Source of the DNA: Treponema sp.
Lineage (GTDB): Bacteria; Spirochaetota; Spirochaetia; Treponematales; Treponemataceae
Assembly: GCA_016293495.1 (NCBI GenBank)
Contig: JAEDED010000011.1
Location: 1-64,000, forward strand
Direction: 5' to 3'
DNA length: 64,000 nt
Shown: one piece after another, positions 1-8,900 of the stretch
Layout: every line of letters begins with the position of its first letter
Position numbering within the stretch: position 1 is the first letter of the stretch
Program-made: the position numbers and the translations under genes
Notes under the pieces: generated by a model
What the model was told of the DNA's origin: nothing
The model's input: only the letters and a program-made list of their open reading frames with translations
Databases searched by the model: none

Positions 1-78
1 TGTATTTCTTAGATTTATATAACTTTTTCTCTCACACTTATTGATGAAGAGCCTTTAATTTTCACTTTACGGTCATAT

Positions 79-107
79 TTGATTTTACATTTTCAGCTTT
101 GTGTAGT
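79..107 (+). promoter_or_regulatory. possible promoter of the GH3 gene
   Basis: TTGATT (79-84) and TGTAGT (102-107) are separated by 17 bases, just upstream of the ATG at 120. The -10 match is poor and there is no clear Shine-Dalgarno sequence, so this is a weak call. Bases 1-78 hold no gene that I can see. Confidence 0.25.
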
Positions 108-119
108 AAAATTTCGGCT

Positions 120-2765
120 ATGAAATCTACAAAAACACCTAAATCTACAAAAAAATCTAATGTCCAGGAAGTGCTTGATTCCCTTACACTTCAGGAAAAA
201 ATCAATTTATTAAACGGAGTTGGCAGCTGGTATACTTCTGATGCCAACGGTAAACTTCCTGTTACAATGATGACTGATGGTCCGCACGGACTTCGTAAGC
301 AGGGCGCTGAACAGAATCTTTCTGATATCAATGATTCAATTCAGTCTACCTGTTTTCCGACTGCCAGCTGTGTAGCAAATTCCTGGGACCTTGACCTTAT
401 GGCAGAAATGTCCGGGGCAATTGCAGACCAGGCTCTTAAAGAAGAAGTTGCAATGGTTTTAGGCTGTGGAATGAATATCAAGCGTTCACCAATGTGCGGC
501 CGTAACTTTGAATATTTTTCTGAAGATCCGCTTCTTGCCGGTTCACTTGCTGCCTCTTACATTGAAGCAATGCAGTCAAAGAACGTCGGAACTTCCATTA
601 AACATTTCTGCTGTAACAACCAGGAAACCCGCCGTCAGTCTTCAGATTCAATCGTAGACGAAAGAGCTCTCCGCGAAATTTATCTTCGTCCTTTTGAAAT
701 TGCAGTACGCAACACTCAGCCTACAACAATGATGGCTTCATACAATAAAGTAAACGGAAAATATTCCTGCATGAACAAAGAAATCATTAATGACATTGTT
801 CGTGGTGAATGGGGATATGAAGGTGCAATTATTTCTGACTGGGGCGCTGCTGTCAACATTCCTGAATGTATTAAAGCAGGTCTCGATCTTGCAATGCCTG
901 GTTCCGGCGGTTATCAGCCTGACGAACTTATGAAGGCTTATAATGAAGGTCGTCTTTCAGAAGAGGAAATTAATCGTTCAGCTTCAAAGGTAATAGAACT
1001 TGTACTTCGTGTTGCAAACAATCCAAAGGTTGAAGTTGATTACGAAAAACATCATCAGCTTGCAAGAAAAATTGCGGCAAATTCTGCTGTGCTTTTGAAG
1101 AATGATGGTGTTCTTCCTCTTTCTTCAAAACAGAAAGATATTGTTGTAATCGGACAGATGGCAGATGAAATTCGTTTCCAGGGAGGCGGTTCAAGTCACA
1201 TCAATGCGTTTACTGGTCCTGATGCAATTGAATCCCTCAAGGCCGCAGGATTTAATGTTCATTACGCACCTGCATATCCGGCCGACGATGCTGTAGAATC
1301 CACAACCGCTGAAGAATTCCAGAGACTGGCACAGGAAGCCGTTGCCCTTGCAAAAGAAGCTGAAATCAAAAAGATGCCGGTACTCCTTTTCTGTGGGCTT
1401 ACAAACAGAACTGAAGGTGAAGGCTTTGACCGCCACGATATGAATCTTCCTGCAGAACAGCTTACTGTAATCAAGAAGGTTCTCCAGATGAATAAAAACA
1501 TCATCGTTGTTGCTTTCGGTGGCTCACCGTTTGCAATTCCATTCGTTGATGAAGTTTCTGCAATCCTTCATATGTATCTTGCCGGAGAAGCTTCGGGAGA
1601 AGCATGTGTTGATCTTTTAACAGGAAAAGTTAATCCGAGCGGAAAGCTTTCTGAAAGCTATCCGTTCTCAGAAAAAGATGTTCCTTCAAAAGCAACATGG
1701 GGTAAAGAAATTCCTGCGATTGAATACCGCGAAAGTATTTTTACAGGTTATCGTTTCTATGATACCTTCAATGTTCCTGTTCAGTATGAATTTGGTTACG
1801 GACTTTCTTATACAAAATTCGCTTATACTGGCCTTGAAGTTTCTGCTTTAGATTTTGATGCAACAGATGCTGATTCTGCAATCGGTAATGTTGGTGCTAC
1901 ATGCGGTTATGCAGCAGGCGCATCAAAGAGCAAGAAAAACCTTAAGGTAAAATTTACAGTAAAGAATGTCGGTAAAACTGCAGGTGCAGAAGTAGTTCAG
2001 ATTTATGTAAAAAATCCGAAGGCTGATTATCTTCGTCCTTCAAGAGAACTTCGTGCATTTACAAAAGTTTATCTCGAACCAGGAAAGAGCAAGAAGGTTA
2101 CAGTTGAACTTGATGCAAAAGCTTTCTGTCTTTATGACGTAAATGCAAAACAGTATGTTGCACCATCTGGTTCATACGAAATTCAGGTTGCAGCATCTCT
2201 TAATGATGTTAAGCTCAAAAAAGCCGTAAAGGTTAAAGGCGTTAAATATGCTGCAAATGACAGAGAAAGACTTGCTTCATATTTTGCCGCAGAACCTGAA
2301 GCTTCAAAAACAAAATCAGCTTCAAAGGCCGCTGTAAAGTCAAAGGTTGAAAAAACTTCAAAGGCAGAAAAGAAACCTGCTGTAAATGTTGATGACTTAT
2401 TCACTCATGAAGACTTTGCAAAACTGTACGCAAAACCACTTCCTGAAGATCCTTCTCCAACAGTCGGAACTTATACAATCTACAACAATATGAACGAAGC
2501 TGCAGAACTCAGCCCGCTCTGTAAAAAAATTCGCGACAAGACTGTAGAAAAGATAGTTAATGATGCAGTTAAAAGGGGAAGATCGCCAAATGATCCTGCA
2601 GTTAAAATCGGAATCGGCGGCTCGACAGAAAATCCTCTCGAAAGCATCATTCTCCTTTCTGCACGTCAGTTCTCAGAAAACATGGCAGAAGCAATTGTCA
2701 ATCTTGCAAACAACAAAAAGTTTGCAGCATTAAAATGTTTTCTTAAAGGAAAGAAAAAGAAATAA
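120..2765 (+). CDS. glycoside hydrolase family 3 beta-glucosidase
   Basis: Retaining beta-glucosidase or related beta-glycosidase that would release sugars from beta-linked oligosaccharides. There is no signal peptide, so it should act in the cytoplasm on imported oligosaccharides. The N-terminal barrel shows PVTMMTDGPHGLR, KHFCCNNQE and the nucleophile motif SDWG with Asp240. The second alpha/beta domain follows, then the GYGLSYT segment and a fibronectin-III-like domain from about residue 607 (VKNVGKTAGAEVVQIYV). A Lys/Ala-rich linker (about 725-755) leads to a C-terminal tail of about 125 residues (NPLESIILLSARQFSENM) of a kind I recall from gut Firmicutes GH3 enzymes. At 881 residues it is slightly longer than classical GH3 enzymes because of this tail. 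I chose ATG 120; the open frame extends up to a TTG at 99. The exact substrate cannot be read from sequence. Confidence 0.93.
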   Translation: MKSTKTPKSTKKSNVQEVLDSLTLQEKINLLNGVGSWYTSDANGKLPVTMMTDGPHGLRKQGAEQNLSDINDSIQSTCFPTASCVANSWDLDLMAEMSGAIADQALKEEVAMVLGCGMNIKRSPMCGRNFEYFSEDPLLAGSLAASYIEAMQSKNVGTSIKHFCCNNQETRRQSSDSIVDERALREIYLRPFEIAVRNTQPTTMMASYNKVNGKYSCMNKEIINDIVRGEWGYEGAIISDWGAAVNIPECIKAGLDLAMPGSGGYQPDELMKAYNEGRLSEEEINRSASKVIELVLRVANNPKVEVDYEKHHQLARKIAANSAVLLKNDGVLPLSSKQKDIVVIGQMADEIRFQGGGSSHINAFTGPDAIESLKAAGFNVHYAPAYPADDAVESTTAEEFQRLAQEAVALAKEAEIKKMPVLLFCGLTNRTEGEGFDRHDMNLPAEQLTVIKKVLQMNKNIIVVAFGGSPFAIPFVDEVSAILHMYLAGEASGEACVDLLTGKVNPSGKLSESYPFSEKDVPSKATWGKEIPAIEYRESIFTGYRFYDTFNVPVQYEFGYGLSYTKFAYTGLEVSALDFDATDADSAIGNVGATCGYAAGASKSKKNLKVKFTVKNVGKTAGAEVVQIYVKNPKADYLRPSRELRAFTKVYLEPGKSKKVTVELDAKAFCLYDVNAKQYVAPSGSYEIQVAASLNDVKLKKAVKVKGVKYAANDRERLASYFAAEPEASKTKSASKAAVKSKVEKTSKAEKKPAVNVDDLFTHEDFAKLYAKPLPEDPSPTVGTYTIYNNMNEAAELSPLCKKIRDKTVEKIVNDAVKRGRSPNDPAVKIGIGGSTENPLESIILLSARQFSENMAEAIVNLANNKKFAALKCFLKGKKKK

Positions 2766-2781
2766 GCAGAAAAGATAAAAT

Positions 2782-2832
2782 AAAAAAAGCGTTTCCAGTT
2801 TTCTTGTTCAGAAAGCGAAAAACGCTTTTTTT
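2782..2832 (+). terminator. bidirectional terminator after the GH3 gene
   Basis: AAAAAAAGCGTTT (2782-2794) pairs with AAACGCTTTTTTT (2820-2832) around a 25-base loop. The T-run on one side and A-run on the other let it serve both the GH3 gene (plus) and proC (minus). Confidence 0.75.
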
Positions 2833-2859
2833 ATTTATTGAAGTTTATCACTCCCTGTA

Positions 2860-2922
2860 GTCTGTAATTTTTTTTTCTAAGTCTGTAATTTTTTTTCTAA
2901 GTCTATAAATTATTTTTTCTTA
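2860..2922. repeat. short tandem repeat at the proC 3' end
   Basis: A unit of 20-21 bases starting GTCTGTAATT and ending in a T-run plus CTAA occurs at 2860-2880 and 2881-2900. A degenerate third copy (GTCTATAAAT...) follows at 2901-2922. The third copy covers the stop codon and last lysine codons of proC on the minus strand. Confidence 0.7.
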
Positions 2923-3701
2923 AAATCCATGATTACGTCAATCGACGAAATACATGCACCGCGAAGTCCATTCTTTTCAAGGCTGTCTACGCCGCGTATT
3001 GTAGTCCCGTTTGGTGAACAGACTGCATCTTTAAGAACGCCAGGATGGCTGCCTGTTACCTGCTGAAGTTTTGCACTGCCAAGCATTGTCTGGCTTACAA
3101 GACGGTAAGCGGTGTCGCGACTGATTCCGTATTTGACAGCGGCGTCTGCATAAGCTTCCATTACTAAATCCATAAAGGCTGGGCCACAACCAGAGATTGC
3201 ACCGCCGATTCCCATGAGATTAGTTGCAAGTTCTTCAACAATTCCAAGTGCGCTGAACAATTCCTTAACCTGAGAAAGTTCATCTTCTTTAAGTGAGTTT
3301 GCTTTTTCAAAAAGCATTACGCCTTCGCCGACCATTGCCGGTGTGTTAGGCATGATGCACTGAATGCGTGTATTATCGCCGACAATTGCGTGGAATGTAT
3401 CGAATACCCATCCTGCTGCAACAGAGATGAGGGCTTTACCTTTTAATTCCTCTTTAACTTCTGCAAGTACGCCTTCGATCTGATAAGGCTTACATGCAAT
3501 GATTACAGTGTCAGAAGTTTTTACAAGTTCCTTTACTGTGGCGCATGGTGTAAAGCCGACCTTTGCTGCGTTTGCTTTTAACTTGTCCTGGTTAGGAGCG
3601 AATGCATATATGTTTTCTTTTTTTATTTTCTGGGAATTTATAAAGCCCTGTGCGATGGCGATTGCCATGTTTCCCATTCCGATAAAACCGATTTTTTCCA
3701 T
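2910..3701 (-). CDS. proC: pyrroline-5-carboxylate reductase
   Basis: Catalyses the last step of proline synthesis, the NAD(P)H-dependent reduction of 1-pyrroline-5-carboxylate, in the cytoplasm. The N-terminus has the Rossmann nucleotide-binding motif GFIGMGNMA (residues 5-13). The C-terminal dimerisation domain has SGCGPAF and the P5CR signature around HPGVLKDAVCSPNGTTIRGV. Its 263 residues are normal for the family. A GGAG ribosome-binding site lies 6-9 bases upstream of the ATG. It is the last gene of a minus-strand run after tatD and dus, 109 bases downstream of dus. A TATAAT on the minus strand at 3765-3770 suggests its own promoter. Confidence 0.96.
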   Translation of the reverse strand: MEKIGFIGMGNMAIAIAQGFINSQKIKKENIYAFAPNQDKLKANAAKVGFTPCATVKELVKTSDTVIIACKPYQIEGVLAEVKEELKGKALISVAAGWVFDTFHAIVGDNTRIQCIMPNTPAMVGEGVMLFEKANSLKEDELSQVKELFSALGIVEELATNLMGIGGAISGCGPAFMDLVMEAYADAAVKYGISRDTAYRLVSQTMLGSAKLQQVTGSHPGVLKDAVCSPNGTTIRGVDSLEKNGLRGACISSIDVIMDFKKK

Positions 3702-3764
3702 TTTGTTCTCCGTACAAAATTTTGTAACTAATTAAAAGTACATAAAAGAGGGACGATTGTCTAG

Positions 3765-3770
3765 ATTATA
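3765..3770 (-). promoter_or_regulatory. proC: possible -10 element of proC
   Basis: The minus strand reads TATAAT here, 64 bases upstream of the proC ATG. No good -35 hexamer is visible at 17 bases; the upstream stretch is T-rich. Confidence 0.35.
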
Positions 3771-3810
3771 AAAAAGTGAAAAAAAATTACTTATATTAGT
3801 TTTTATTACC

Positions 3811-4803
3811 TTACTTCATATACTGTTCAAAAATCTTTTCGTAGTCGGCGCGGGTTTCGGCGTGGACAATTTCAAGTCGCATGGCAGCTCCGCCTTCGAT
3901 GCCTTTGGAGTAGGCGCAGAAACGTTTTCGCATGTCTTTGCAGGCGGCCTGTTCGCCACGGTCTTCAATTAATACCGACAGTTCTTCAAAGCCTGCATCC
4001 AGTCTTTCTTTAACTGGAATTTCATCGTAGCTTCCGGTTTCTAAAAGCTGTCTTGTCTGCCTGAATATAAACGGTTTACCCATGGCGCCGCGGGCAAACA
4101 TTACTCCGTCTACACCAGTCTGTTCGAGCATCTTCTTTGCATCTTCCGGAAAGAAGATATCGCCTGAACCGAATACCGGCACACGGCCGTTCACAAGCTT
4201 TACAAGTTCCTTCAGGTAATCCCAGTTTGAACGGCCTTCATAGCCCTGAGCTCTTGTTCTCGGATGCATGGTGATTGCAGCAGCCCCTGCGGCGATTGCA
4301 ACCTCTGCGGCTTCTCTGAATGTAATTGAAAGCTGGTCCCAGCCCGAACGAATCTTTACCGTCACCGGAATGTCAGAACCTTTATCTTTTACAGCTTTAA
4401 CAACGCTTTCGATAATACCGCCAAGACGGTCAACGTCGCGGGTTAAGCTTGAGCCGGCACCAGTTTTTACAACCTTCGGAACAGGACAGCCTGCATTGAT
4501 GTCGATACAGCTGCACTGTGTCTGTTCAAGAACAAGACCTGCGGCATCGTACATTACCTCTGGAGTTCCTCCAAAAATCTGTACTGCGTATTTTTTTTCG
4601 TTCGGAGCGGCTTTCATTATTTCCTGGGTGTTTTTGTTGCGGCGGGTAAGTGCTTCTGCACTTACCATTTCGGTATATTCAAAATTTGAACCGCCGCGGA
4701 CACAAAGACCTCTAAACGCCCTGTCGCTGTAACCTGCAACAGGTGCAAGGAATAAATTTCCATCGAGAGAAAGAGAACCGATTTTTACCGGATGATATAA
4801 CAT
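3811..4803 (-). CDS. dus: tRNA-dihydrouridine synthase (Dus family)
   Basis: FMN- and NADPH-dependent enzyme that reduces uridines in the D-loop of tRNA. The TIM barrel begins with LFLAPVAGYSDRAFR, and the family signature DINAGCPVPKVVKTGAG carries the catalytic Cys106. TMHPRTRAQGYEG contains the conserved His and Arg of the tRNA/FMN site, and VFGSGDIFFPEDA the FMN phosphate loop. Length 330 matches DusB-type enzymes, but the subfamily cannot be fixed by eye. It starts 31 bases after the tatD stop, so the two genes are probably co-transcribed. Confidence 0.94.
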   Translation of the reverse strand: MLYHPVKIGSLSLDGNLFLAPVAGYSDRAFRGLCVRGGSNFEYTEMVSAEALTRRNKNTQEIMKAAPNEKKYAVQIFGGTPEVMYDAAGLVLEQTQCSCIDINAGCPVPKVVKTGAGSSLTRDVDRLGGIIESVVKAVKDKGSDIPVTVKIRSGWDQLSITFREAAEVAIAAGAAAITMHPRTRAQGYEGRSNWDYLKELVKLVNGRVPVFGSGDIFFPEDAKKMLEQTGVDGVMFARGAMGKPFIFRQTRQLLETGSYDEIPVKERLDAGFEELSVLIEDRGEQAACKDMRKRFCAYSKGIEGGAAMRLEIVHAETRADYEKIFEQYMK

Positions 4804-4834
4804 AATTTTCTACAGTTCTGAGCGCTTACTAAAA

Positions 4835-5614
4835 TTATTCTTCAGGAAGCTTGAAAACTTTGCAGCTGTTTTTCCAGAGCTGGGCACTGAGCTGTTCAAG
4901 ATCCATCTCAAGCATTTCTGCGAGGAATTTTGCAGTTGACGGCAGGTATCCTGGCATTGTGCGTTTCTTTTCGCGGAATTCTGAAGGAATCATGAAAGGA
5001 CTTTCAGTTTCGATGAGAATTCTGTCCAATGGAATGTTAAGAACAGTTTCGTGAAGATTTCTTGCATTGCGGTATGTAAGATTTCCTGCAAACGAGAAGT
5101 AAATGTTCTTATCAAGACATTTTTTTGCATATTCAGCATTTTCTGAATAACAGTGGAGGATTGCTCCAGAGTCAGGAAGTCTCTGAGTAAGAATATCGTA
5201 TACGTCTTTTCCTGCATCGCGGTTATGAATGATTACAGGAAGGTTGTGTTTCTGCGCAAGTTCAAGCTGAGTGATAAATAGTTCGATCTGCGACCTTTTG
5301 TCACCAAACTGCTTGTAATAGTCCAGACCTGTTTCGCCTACAGCAACTACATTAGGAAGCTTAAGGTTGTCTTCGATAGTCTGAATATAGTTAGAGCCGG
5401 GATTTGTTACTTCTGACGGAGCAACCCCAACGGCATGGTAAATTCCAGGAACATTTTTTAAAGTAGGGTATACTTTGGCAAAGTCATGGAGGGAGTTATT
5501 AATGCTTACAATACGAGATACGCCGGCCTGCTTAGCCTGCTGTATAACGCGTAATTGTTCAATAGGATCATCGTAAATCAGCCCGATGTGAGCATGAGTA
5601 TCAAAAAACTGCAT
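4835..5614 (-). CDS. tatD: TatD-family metal-dependent DNase
   Basis: Metal-dependent hydrolase of the amidohydrolase fold; family members act as 3'-5' DNA exonucleases in DNA quality control. The metal-binding start FFDTHAHIG (His7, His9) is present, followed by VAVGETGLDYYK with the conserved Glu, then PVIIHNRDAG, AILHCYSEN and LIETESPF. Length 259 is typical. It is the first gene of the minus-strand run leading to dus. The ribosome-binding site is weak (GAGAG, 8-12 bases upstream of the ATG). Its leader contains two inverted repeats (5641-5661 and 5673-5702). Confidence 0.94.
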   Translation of the reverse strand: MQFFDTHAHIGLIYDDPIEQLRVIQQAKQAGVSRIVSINNSLHDFAKVYPTLKNVPGIYHAVGVAPSEVTNPGSNYIQTIEDNLKLPNVVAVGETGLDYYKQFGDKRSQIELFITQLELAQKHNLPVIIHNRDAGKDVYDILTQRLPDSGAILHCYSENAEYAKKCLDKNIYFSFAGNLTYRNARNLHETVLNIPLDRILIETESPFMIPSEFREKKRTMPGYLPSTAKFLAEMLEMDLEQLSAQLWKNSCKVFKLPEE

Positions 5615-5640
5615 GGCTTGTCTCTCAAAAATTGAATTGG

Positions 5641-5702
5641 GGTGGTTTTTTTTGGACCACCAGAGGGTGATATTTAGCTTTTTTTTCTATATAAAAGCTA
5701 AA
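5641..5702 (-). promoter_or_regulatory. inverted repeats in the tatD leader
   Basis: Two potential hairpins lie upstream of tatD. GGTGGT (5641-5646) pairs with ACCACC (5656-5661), and TTTAGCTTTT (5673-5682) pairs with AAAAGCTAAA (5693-5702). The 302-base region 5615-5916 between tatD and the M23 gene otherwise holds only the M23 promoter; I see no gene in it. Confidence 0.4.
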
Positions 5703-5806
5703 ACTTTTCTATATATTAAAGATAGCATAGGAAATTCCAATCGTCAACTATTAAATCGGGTGGCACAGGGGGAATGCTTTTGCTCAAACAACATTTCTGA
5801 TTTCAT

Positions 5807-5836
5807 TTGACAGTATCGGAATATACGTGGTATACT
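5807..5836 (+). promoter_or_regulatory. sigma-70-type promoter of the M23/bactofilin operon
   Basis: TTGACA (5807-5812), an 18-base spacer, then TATACT (5831-5836). Transcription would begin near 5843, about 74 bases before the GTG start. This is among the best consensus promoters in the window. Confidence 0.7.
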
Positions 5837-5916
5837 TTTTTACGACTATCGGTTTTTTTTATAGTTAAATTTTTGTGTGGTTACCGCTGGTCATGTAATA
5901 AAAACTGGAGAAAAAA

Positions 5917-6924
5917 GTGTCTAAAAGAAAAAACTCATTGAGTTCTTTTTCAAATTCCTCTAAAGAAAGCCTCTTAAAAAAGACAGGTGGTTTTTTTGCA
6001 AAAATTTTCCACGTGTTTGATAATAAATTGACAGTTATGATCGTTCCTCACGAAAAAGGAAAGGTCGTAAACTTTCAGACAAATGTTCTTGCAATGTGCC
6101 TTGCAGTAGTTGTGCTTGCAGGAATTTTGTTCTCGTTCATTTTCTTCAACAAGCATGCAATTGAAAACAAATCAGAGCTGGATCACCTCTATCAGGAAAA
6201 CCGTCAGACAATGGCCAGCCTCGATGAACTCCGCGACGAGAACAATAATCTTCTTCAGACAGGAAAAAGATTCCAGTCTTCACTTTCACAGACATTATCA
6301 CTTCTTGGTATTGAACAGGAATCTACATCCGCTGATTCTTCCCTTAACGGAAACAGCGACTTGAGTTCTCTGTTTAGTACAGAAGAATTAAGTGCAGGAT
6401 CAATCAAAGAAACTCAGGATATCAGACAGCTTACTTCATATCTTGAAGGTGCAGTTCAGCCAATCGAACAGATCGGAAAAATGCTTGAAACACAGAACTC
6501 TCTGTTCTCTGACATTCCAAGCATCTGGCCTGTAAGAAGTCCTCAGCTTCACGTATCAATGCCATTCGGACCAAATGTTCACCCTATTACAGGACAGTGG
6601 TACATTCACAAAGGTATCGATATGTCTACATGGCGTTCCGGAGATCCGATTTATGCAACAGCAAACGGTCAGGTCGTAAATGCATTCTACGATGCAGGTT
6701 ATGGTAACAACGTAATTATCAAACACAAGCACGGTATTTATACCCGCTACGCTCATATGAATTCTATTCATGTTGAAAAAGGTGAATTCGTTTCACAGTA
6801 TCACGTAATCGGTACAATCGGAAACACTGGTATTACAACTGGACCTCACTTACACTACGAAGTTCACATTGGTTCTGACGTAGTAGATCCTAACAAATAT
6901 CTTAATATTAAGGTTGCTCGCTAA
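5917..6924 (+). CDS. M23-family peptidoglycan endopeptidase with membrane anchor
   Basis: Zinc metallopeptidase predicted to cut peptidoglycan cross-links in the periplasm. A cytoplasmic N-terminus of about 55 residues is followed by one membrane segment (VLAMCLAVVVLAGILFSFIF) and a coiled-coil region (HLYQENRQTMASLDELRDE). The C-terminal LytM domain contains both zinc motifs, H231-x3-D235 (HKGID) and H311-x-H313 (HLHYE), so it should be catalytically active. The GTG start is supported by CTGGAG seven bases upstream. The stop overlaps the bactofilin start by one base (TAATG), which implies translational coupling. M23 peptidases paired with bactofilins control cell shape in other bacteria, for example Csd1/CcmA in Helicobacter. 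Confidence 0.93.
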   Translation: MSKRKNSLSSFSNSSKESLLKKTGGFFAKIFHVFDNKLTVMIVPHEKGKVVNFQTNVLAMCLAVVVLAGILFSFIFFNKHAIENKSELDHLYQENRQTMASLDELRDENNNLLQTGKRFQSSLSQTLSLLGIEQESTSADSSLNGNSDLSSLFSTEELSAGSIKETQDIRQLTSYLEGAVQPIEQIGKMLETQNSLFSDIPSIWPVRSPQLHVSMPFGPNVHPITGQWYIHKGIDMSTWRSGDPIYATANGQVVNAFYDAGYGNNVIIKHKHGIYTRYAHMNSIHVEKGEFVSQYHVIGTIGNTGITTGPHLHYEVHIGSDVVDPNKYLNIKVAR

Positions 6925-7334
6925 TGGCTTCGTATGATGACATCTCGATTAACACAATGATTGGCGGTGGTTCCGCATTTTCTGGTGACTTAAGGGTTTC
7001 TGGAGGAATGATGGTTGACGGCGATGTTGATGGAAATATCGAAATCAGCGGAAACATCATTGTTGCAGAACGCGCAAGAGTGCGGGGCAATATTACTGCC
7101 AAGTCAGCAATCATCAGTGGTATTGTAATCGGTGACATCAAGGCACCAGAAAGTATTAAGCTTATGTCTTCATCAACTGTAATCGGTGATGTTTCTACAA
7201 GAAAGCTTCACGTTGCAGATAAGGTTGTTCTTCACGGACATTGTATTTCAATTTCTGAACAGGAACGTTACGAACAGGCAGACGCCGTTCAATCTCAGTC
7301 TAAGGAAATTCGTAATAAGGCCTTTGCACGATGA
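6924..7334 (+). CDS. bactofilin cytoskeletal protein
   Basis: Bactofilins polymerise without nucleotide into beta-helical filaments at the inner membrane and often position cell-wall enzymes. The protein is almost entirely a DUF583-type beta-helix with regularly spaced hydrophobic and glycine residues (GDLRVSGGMMVDGDVDGNIEISG, then VRGNITAKSAIISGIVIGDI). A short polar tail follows. Length 136 is typical. The start overlaps the M23 stop by one base and the stop overlaps the next gene by four bases (ATGA). The genetic coupling suggests it scaffolds the M23 enzyme. Confidence 0.93.
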   Translation: MASYDDISINTMIGGGSAFSGDLRVSGGMMVDGDVDGNIEISGNIIVAERARVRGNITAKSAIISGIVIGDIKAPESIKLMSSSTVIGDVSTRKLHVADKVVLHGHCISISEQERYEQADAVQSQSKEIRNKAFAR

Positions 7335-7864
7335 ATTCCATTGAAACCTCAAACTCACTGTATTATGCCGCAGCAGTTTCAGCCTCACAAAATCAGGCTG
7401 CGAAGGAACTCAATAAAAAGAAAAACGAAAAAACAGGAAGCAGGTTTTCATCAATATTAAAAGACAAACAGGAAGAACAGTATCTTGTTTCTGTCGGACT
7501 GCCGAAAGAAATCGCAGGAATGTCTACAGACGATGCTGTTACTTTTTTACAGGATGAACTTGCCCAGGCCGGGGACGAATTAGGTTTGAACGCAACTCCT
7601 CAGGCTTTTGACAGATATAAAAAGGCCGTTGGTCAGTTTGTAAAATTTATGGAGAAAAACAATTATACGATTGAACTTCACAAGCGTCCTCAGCGAAGAA
7701 GACGTAACGGTAAGCCTGCCGATCCGGTTGTTCAGGTAAAAGCAATCAATGAAGAACTTGATAAGCTTGCTTACGGTTTGTGGTACAATCAGCTTGATAA
7801 GCTTAAGCTTCTCGAAAAGGTTCATGAGATTAATGGACTTGTAATCGACCTGCTTGCTGTTTAA
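7331..7864 (+). CDS. YaaR-family protein (DUF327)
   Basis: Soluble helical protein of unknown biochemical function, related to Bacillus subtilis YaaR. The diagnostic C-terminal half has LHKRPQRRRRNG, then VKAINEELDKLAYGLW and HEINGLVIDLLA. The N-terminal 50 residues are polar and low in complexity. The start overlaps the bactofilin stop (ATGA). In B. subtilis, yaaR lies close to yaaT (ricT), and here the RicT-like gene is also next. The same neighbour pair in a distant phylum supports both assignments. Confidence 0.8.
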   Translation: MNSIETSNSLYYAAAVSASQNQAAKELNKKKNEKTGSRFSSILKDKQEEQYLVSVGLPKEIAGMSTDDAVTFLQDELAQAGDELGLNATPQAFDRYKKAVGQFVKFMEKNNYTIELHKRPQRRRRNGKPADPVVQVKAINEELDKLAYGLWYNQLDKLKLLEKVHEINGLVIDLLAV

Positions 7865-7898
7865 CTTGCGGCTGTTAAGTATAATTTCGGTAAAAGAT

Positions 7899-8825
7899 AT
7901 GAGTGATATTTTCGAAAACGATATTGATTCAGAAAACGATCTTTCAGGTCTGGAAGATAATGCTGGTGTAGATATTTCTTCTCAGGAAGATTATGTATTC
8001 CTGCAGCCGCTTTACAGACTTAAGCTTGAATATTCGTGCGAAGGACTTTATGCAAATGTCGAAGAAGATTCAAAACTTGATATAAAAGCCGGAGACTACG
8101 TAATAGTTCCTACAAGATACGGAAAAGATTTAGCCCTCTGTCTCGGCGTTGCAAAAACACCAATCGGTATTAAACCTGATGATGTTGTAATCATTGACCG
8201 CAAGGCAAGTGAAGAAGACCTTCAGCGTGCAGTTGAATTAAAAGAAAAAGAAAAAGACGCCTTCAAGGTTTTTAAAGAAAAAGTTGCATTCCACAAACTG
8301 GACATGAAGCTTATTTCAACTCACTTTTTAATCGATGAACAGAAAGCGCTTTTCTTCTTCAGTGCAGATAACCGCGTTGACTTCAGGGAACTTGTAAAGG
8401 ACCTTGTTTCGGTATTTAAAATGCGCATTGAACTTCGCCAGGTTGGCGTTCGTGATGAATCGCGTATCACAGGCGGACTCGGTGTCTGTGGCAGACCTTA
8501 CTGCTGCCATGCAGTTAGTGACAAGCTTCGTCCGGTTTCAATCAGAATGGCAAAGGACCAGAACCTTTCTCTTAACTCAATGAAAATCTCGGGACAGTGC
8601 GGCCGTCTTTTGTGCTGCCTTTCTTACGAGTTTGACTTTTACGCAGAAGCAAGAAAAAAACTTCCTTCAGAAGGACTTCACATTTTCTATGACGGAACAA
8701 ACTTCAGAATCACCGAAATCAATCCTCTGACTTCGATGATTAAAATGAGCGGGGACGACGGCCGCCTTATCGAAGTAAATTCAAACCGCTTCGTAAAAGA
8801 AAGCGGAAAATGGAAAATCAACTGA
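7899..8825 (+). CDS. ricT: PSP1/RicT-like regulatory iron-sulfur protein
   Basis: PSP1-domain protein similar to B. subtilis YaaT/RicT, which joins RicA and RicF in an iron-sulfur complex that affects RNase Y mRNA processing and development. The two diagnostic cysteine clusters GVCGRPYCCHAVS and GQCGRLLCCLSYE are both intact. The N-terminus before the PSP1 domain is acidic and about 35 residues long. I chose ATG 7899 (MSDIFEND); the open frame reaches back to 7854, overlapping the YaaR gene. Length is 308 residues. No RicA or RicF homologue is visible here, so the role is inferred from family and neighbourhood. Confidence 0.86.
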   Translation: MSDIFENDIDSENDLSGLEDNAGVDISSQEDYVFLQPLYRLKLEYSCEGLYANVEEDSKLDIKAGDYVIVPTRYGKDLALCLGVAKTPIGIKPDDVVIIDRKASEEDLQRAVELKEKEKDAFKVFKEKVAFHKLDMKLISTHFLIDEQKALFFFSADNRVDFRELVKDLVSVFKMRIELRQVGVRDESRITGGLGVCGRPYCCHAVSDKLRPVSIRMAKDQNLSLNSMKISGQCGRLLCCLSYEFDFYAEARKKLPSEGLHIFYDGTNFRITEINPLTSMIKMSGDDGRLIEVNSNRFVKESGKWKIN

Positions 8826-8900
8826 CGAAAAGAGTTGCAGCAGATTGACAGCTAACAAGCTGCGCAATATATAGAAATAACTGATAGTTTTTATAACGTA

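Noticed and set aside
5613..5810. 65-codon plus-strand open frame between tatD and the M23 gene
   Set aside because: It has no ribosome-binding site, its start overlaps the tatD start on the other strand, and it runs through inverted repeats. It is not a credible protein.
6005..6020. CACGTG core resembling the centre of a parS site
   Set aside because: The flanks do not match the 16-bp parS palindrome, and the site lies inside the M23 gene. No good parS was seen elsewhere in the window.
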